From NCBI GenBank assembly GCA_027295245.1, contig JAPULF010000569.1, forward strand, positions 1-6,581: a stretch of DNA of 6,581 nt, read 5' to 3'. The notes under the pieces were generated by a model. That model made no database searches. It saw only the letters and a list, made by a program, of their open reading frames with translations, and was not told the DNA's origin. A program made the translations under genes and the position numbers. This DNA comes from Planctomycetota bacterium (GTDB lineage Bacteria > Planctomycetota > Phycisphaerae > UBA1845 > UTPLA1). Positions 6,424-6,581 of this stretch are shown piece after piece (positions within the stretch are counted from its first letter, which is position 1; every line of letters starts with the position of its first letter).

Positions 6424-6428
6424 CCTCC
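6424..6428 (-). promoter_or_regulatory. Ribosome binding site of the AI-2E-family gene (GGAGG)
   Basis: On the minus strand GGAGG lies 5 bases before the ATG at 6418-6416. It decides the start against an in-frame TTG (6463-6461) and an in-frame ATG at 6436-6434, neither of which has a comparable site. Confidence 0.75.
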
Positions 6429-6550
6429 GGCGGCATTGCAACCGGTGGGGGGGACGAATGCAAATCTACGTTTGGTCAGTCTGTGCCGGCGACGCCCGGC
6501 CGGACGTTTCGCCGCCGGAGTGCGCGTCGACGCAAGATGTGGAATGACTC

Positions 6551-6580
6551 CTATGCGAACAGTTCGCCGGTTCCGATCAG
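6551..6580 (-). CDS. Possible last codons of a minus-strand gene entering from the right edge
   Basis: Read on the minus strand, the window edge gives LIGTGELFA followed by TAG at 6553-6551. All nine codons are of the kind preferred in the neighbouring genes (CTG, ATC, ACC, GGC, TTC), and the peptide looks like a normal protein end. With nine codons this is only a suggestion. Plus-strand readings of the same bases also remain open to the edge, so an outgoing plus-strand gene starting near 6538 or 6545 is an alternative. The 132 bases between this stop and the AI-2E-family start hold a G+C-rich inverted repeat (CCGGCG 6486-6491 with CGCCGG 6513-6518) and no U tract. Confidence 0.25.
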   Translation of the reverse strand: MIGTGELFA

Positions 6581-6581
6581 A

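Noticed and set aside
6419..6463. Upstream TTG start adding 15 residues to the AI-2E-family protein
   Set aside because: The ATG at 6418 has GGAGG at ideal spacing, while the TTG has no ribosome binding site and the added residues are Pro/Ser-rich filler.
6161..6547. 128-residue plus-strand frame opposite the start of the AI-2E-family gene
   Set aside because: It is antisense to a confident membrane protein. Its Glu/Leu/Gly-rich composition mirrors the hydrophobic codons of the other strand.

Overview
The window is about 60% G+C over most of its length, with tightly packed bacterial genes on both strands. The mix of genes is a WbpA-type UDP-sugar dehydrogenase, an MgtC/SapB membrane protein, a DUF427 protein, an AI-2E/PerM-family membrane protein with a long Pro/Thr-rich loop, an orphan lipoprotein and a small one-helix membrane protein. 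With G+C-biased codon use, this would fit a Planctomycetota-like, possibly Phycisphaerae-like, environmental bacterium. No rRNA or other phylogenetic marker is present, so that assignment is a weak inference. I see no tRNA, rRNA, CRISPR array, transposase or phage gene.

Layout. The 3' end of an unrecognised plus-strand gene (1-210) converges on a minus-strand pair: wbpA (1513-2835), followed 38 bases downstream by a lipoprotein gene (227-1474). The pair looks like one transcription unit, with a plausible sigma70-type promoter about 50 bases before the TTG start of wbpA. The lipoprotein gene is clearly lower in G+C than wbpA. A 385-base region separates wbpA from the divergent MgtC-family gene (best start 3221, stop 3919). 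Next comes a 201-base A+T-richer spacer holding a 15-bp inverted repeat (14 of 15 paired, 3957-4031). It is followed by a gene for a small membrane-anchored protein (4121-4516), which converges on the DUF427 gene (4551-4835, minus). The AI-2E-family transporter gene (minus) starts best at the ATG at 6416-6418 behind GGAGG. The last bases may hold the final codons of another minus-strand gene.

How the genes relate. WbpA would oxidise UDP-GlcNAc to UDP-GlcNAcA for a surface polysaccharide, and the lipoprotein is probably an envelope component. The MgtC-family, one-helix and AI-2E-family proteins are also membrane proteins, so the window has an envelope theme, but nothing ties the genes into one pathway. 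I did not find strong evidence for a new multi-gene system. The observations most worth a second look are the inverted repeat at 3957-4031, the wbpA-lipoprotein pair with its contrast in base composition, and the large loop insertion in the transporter.
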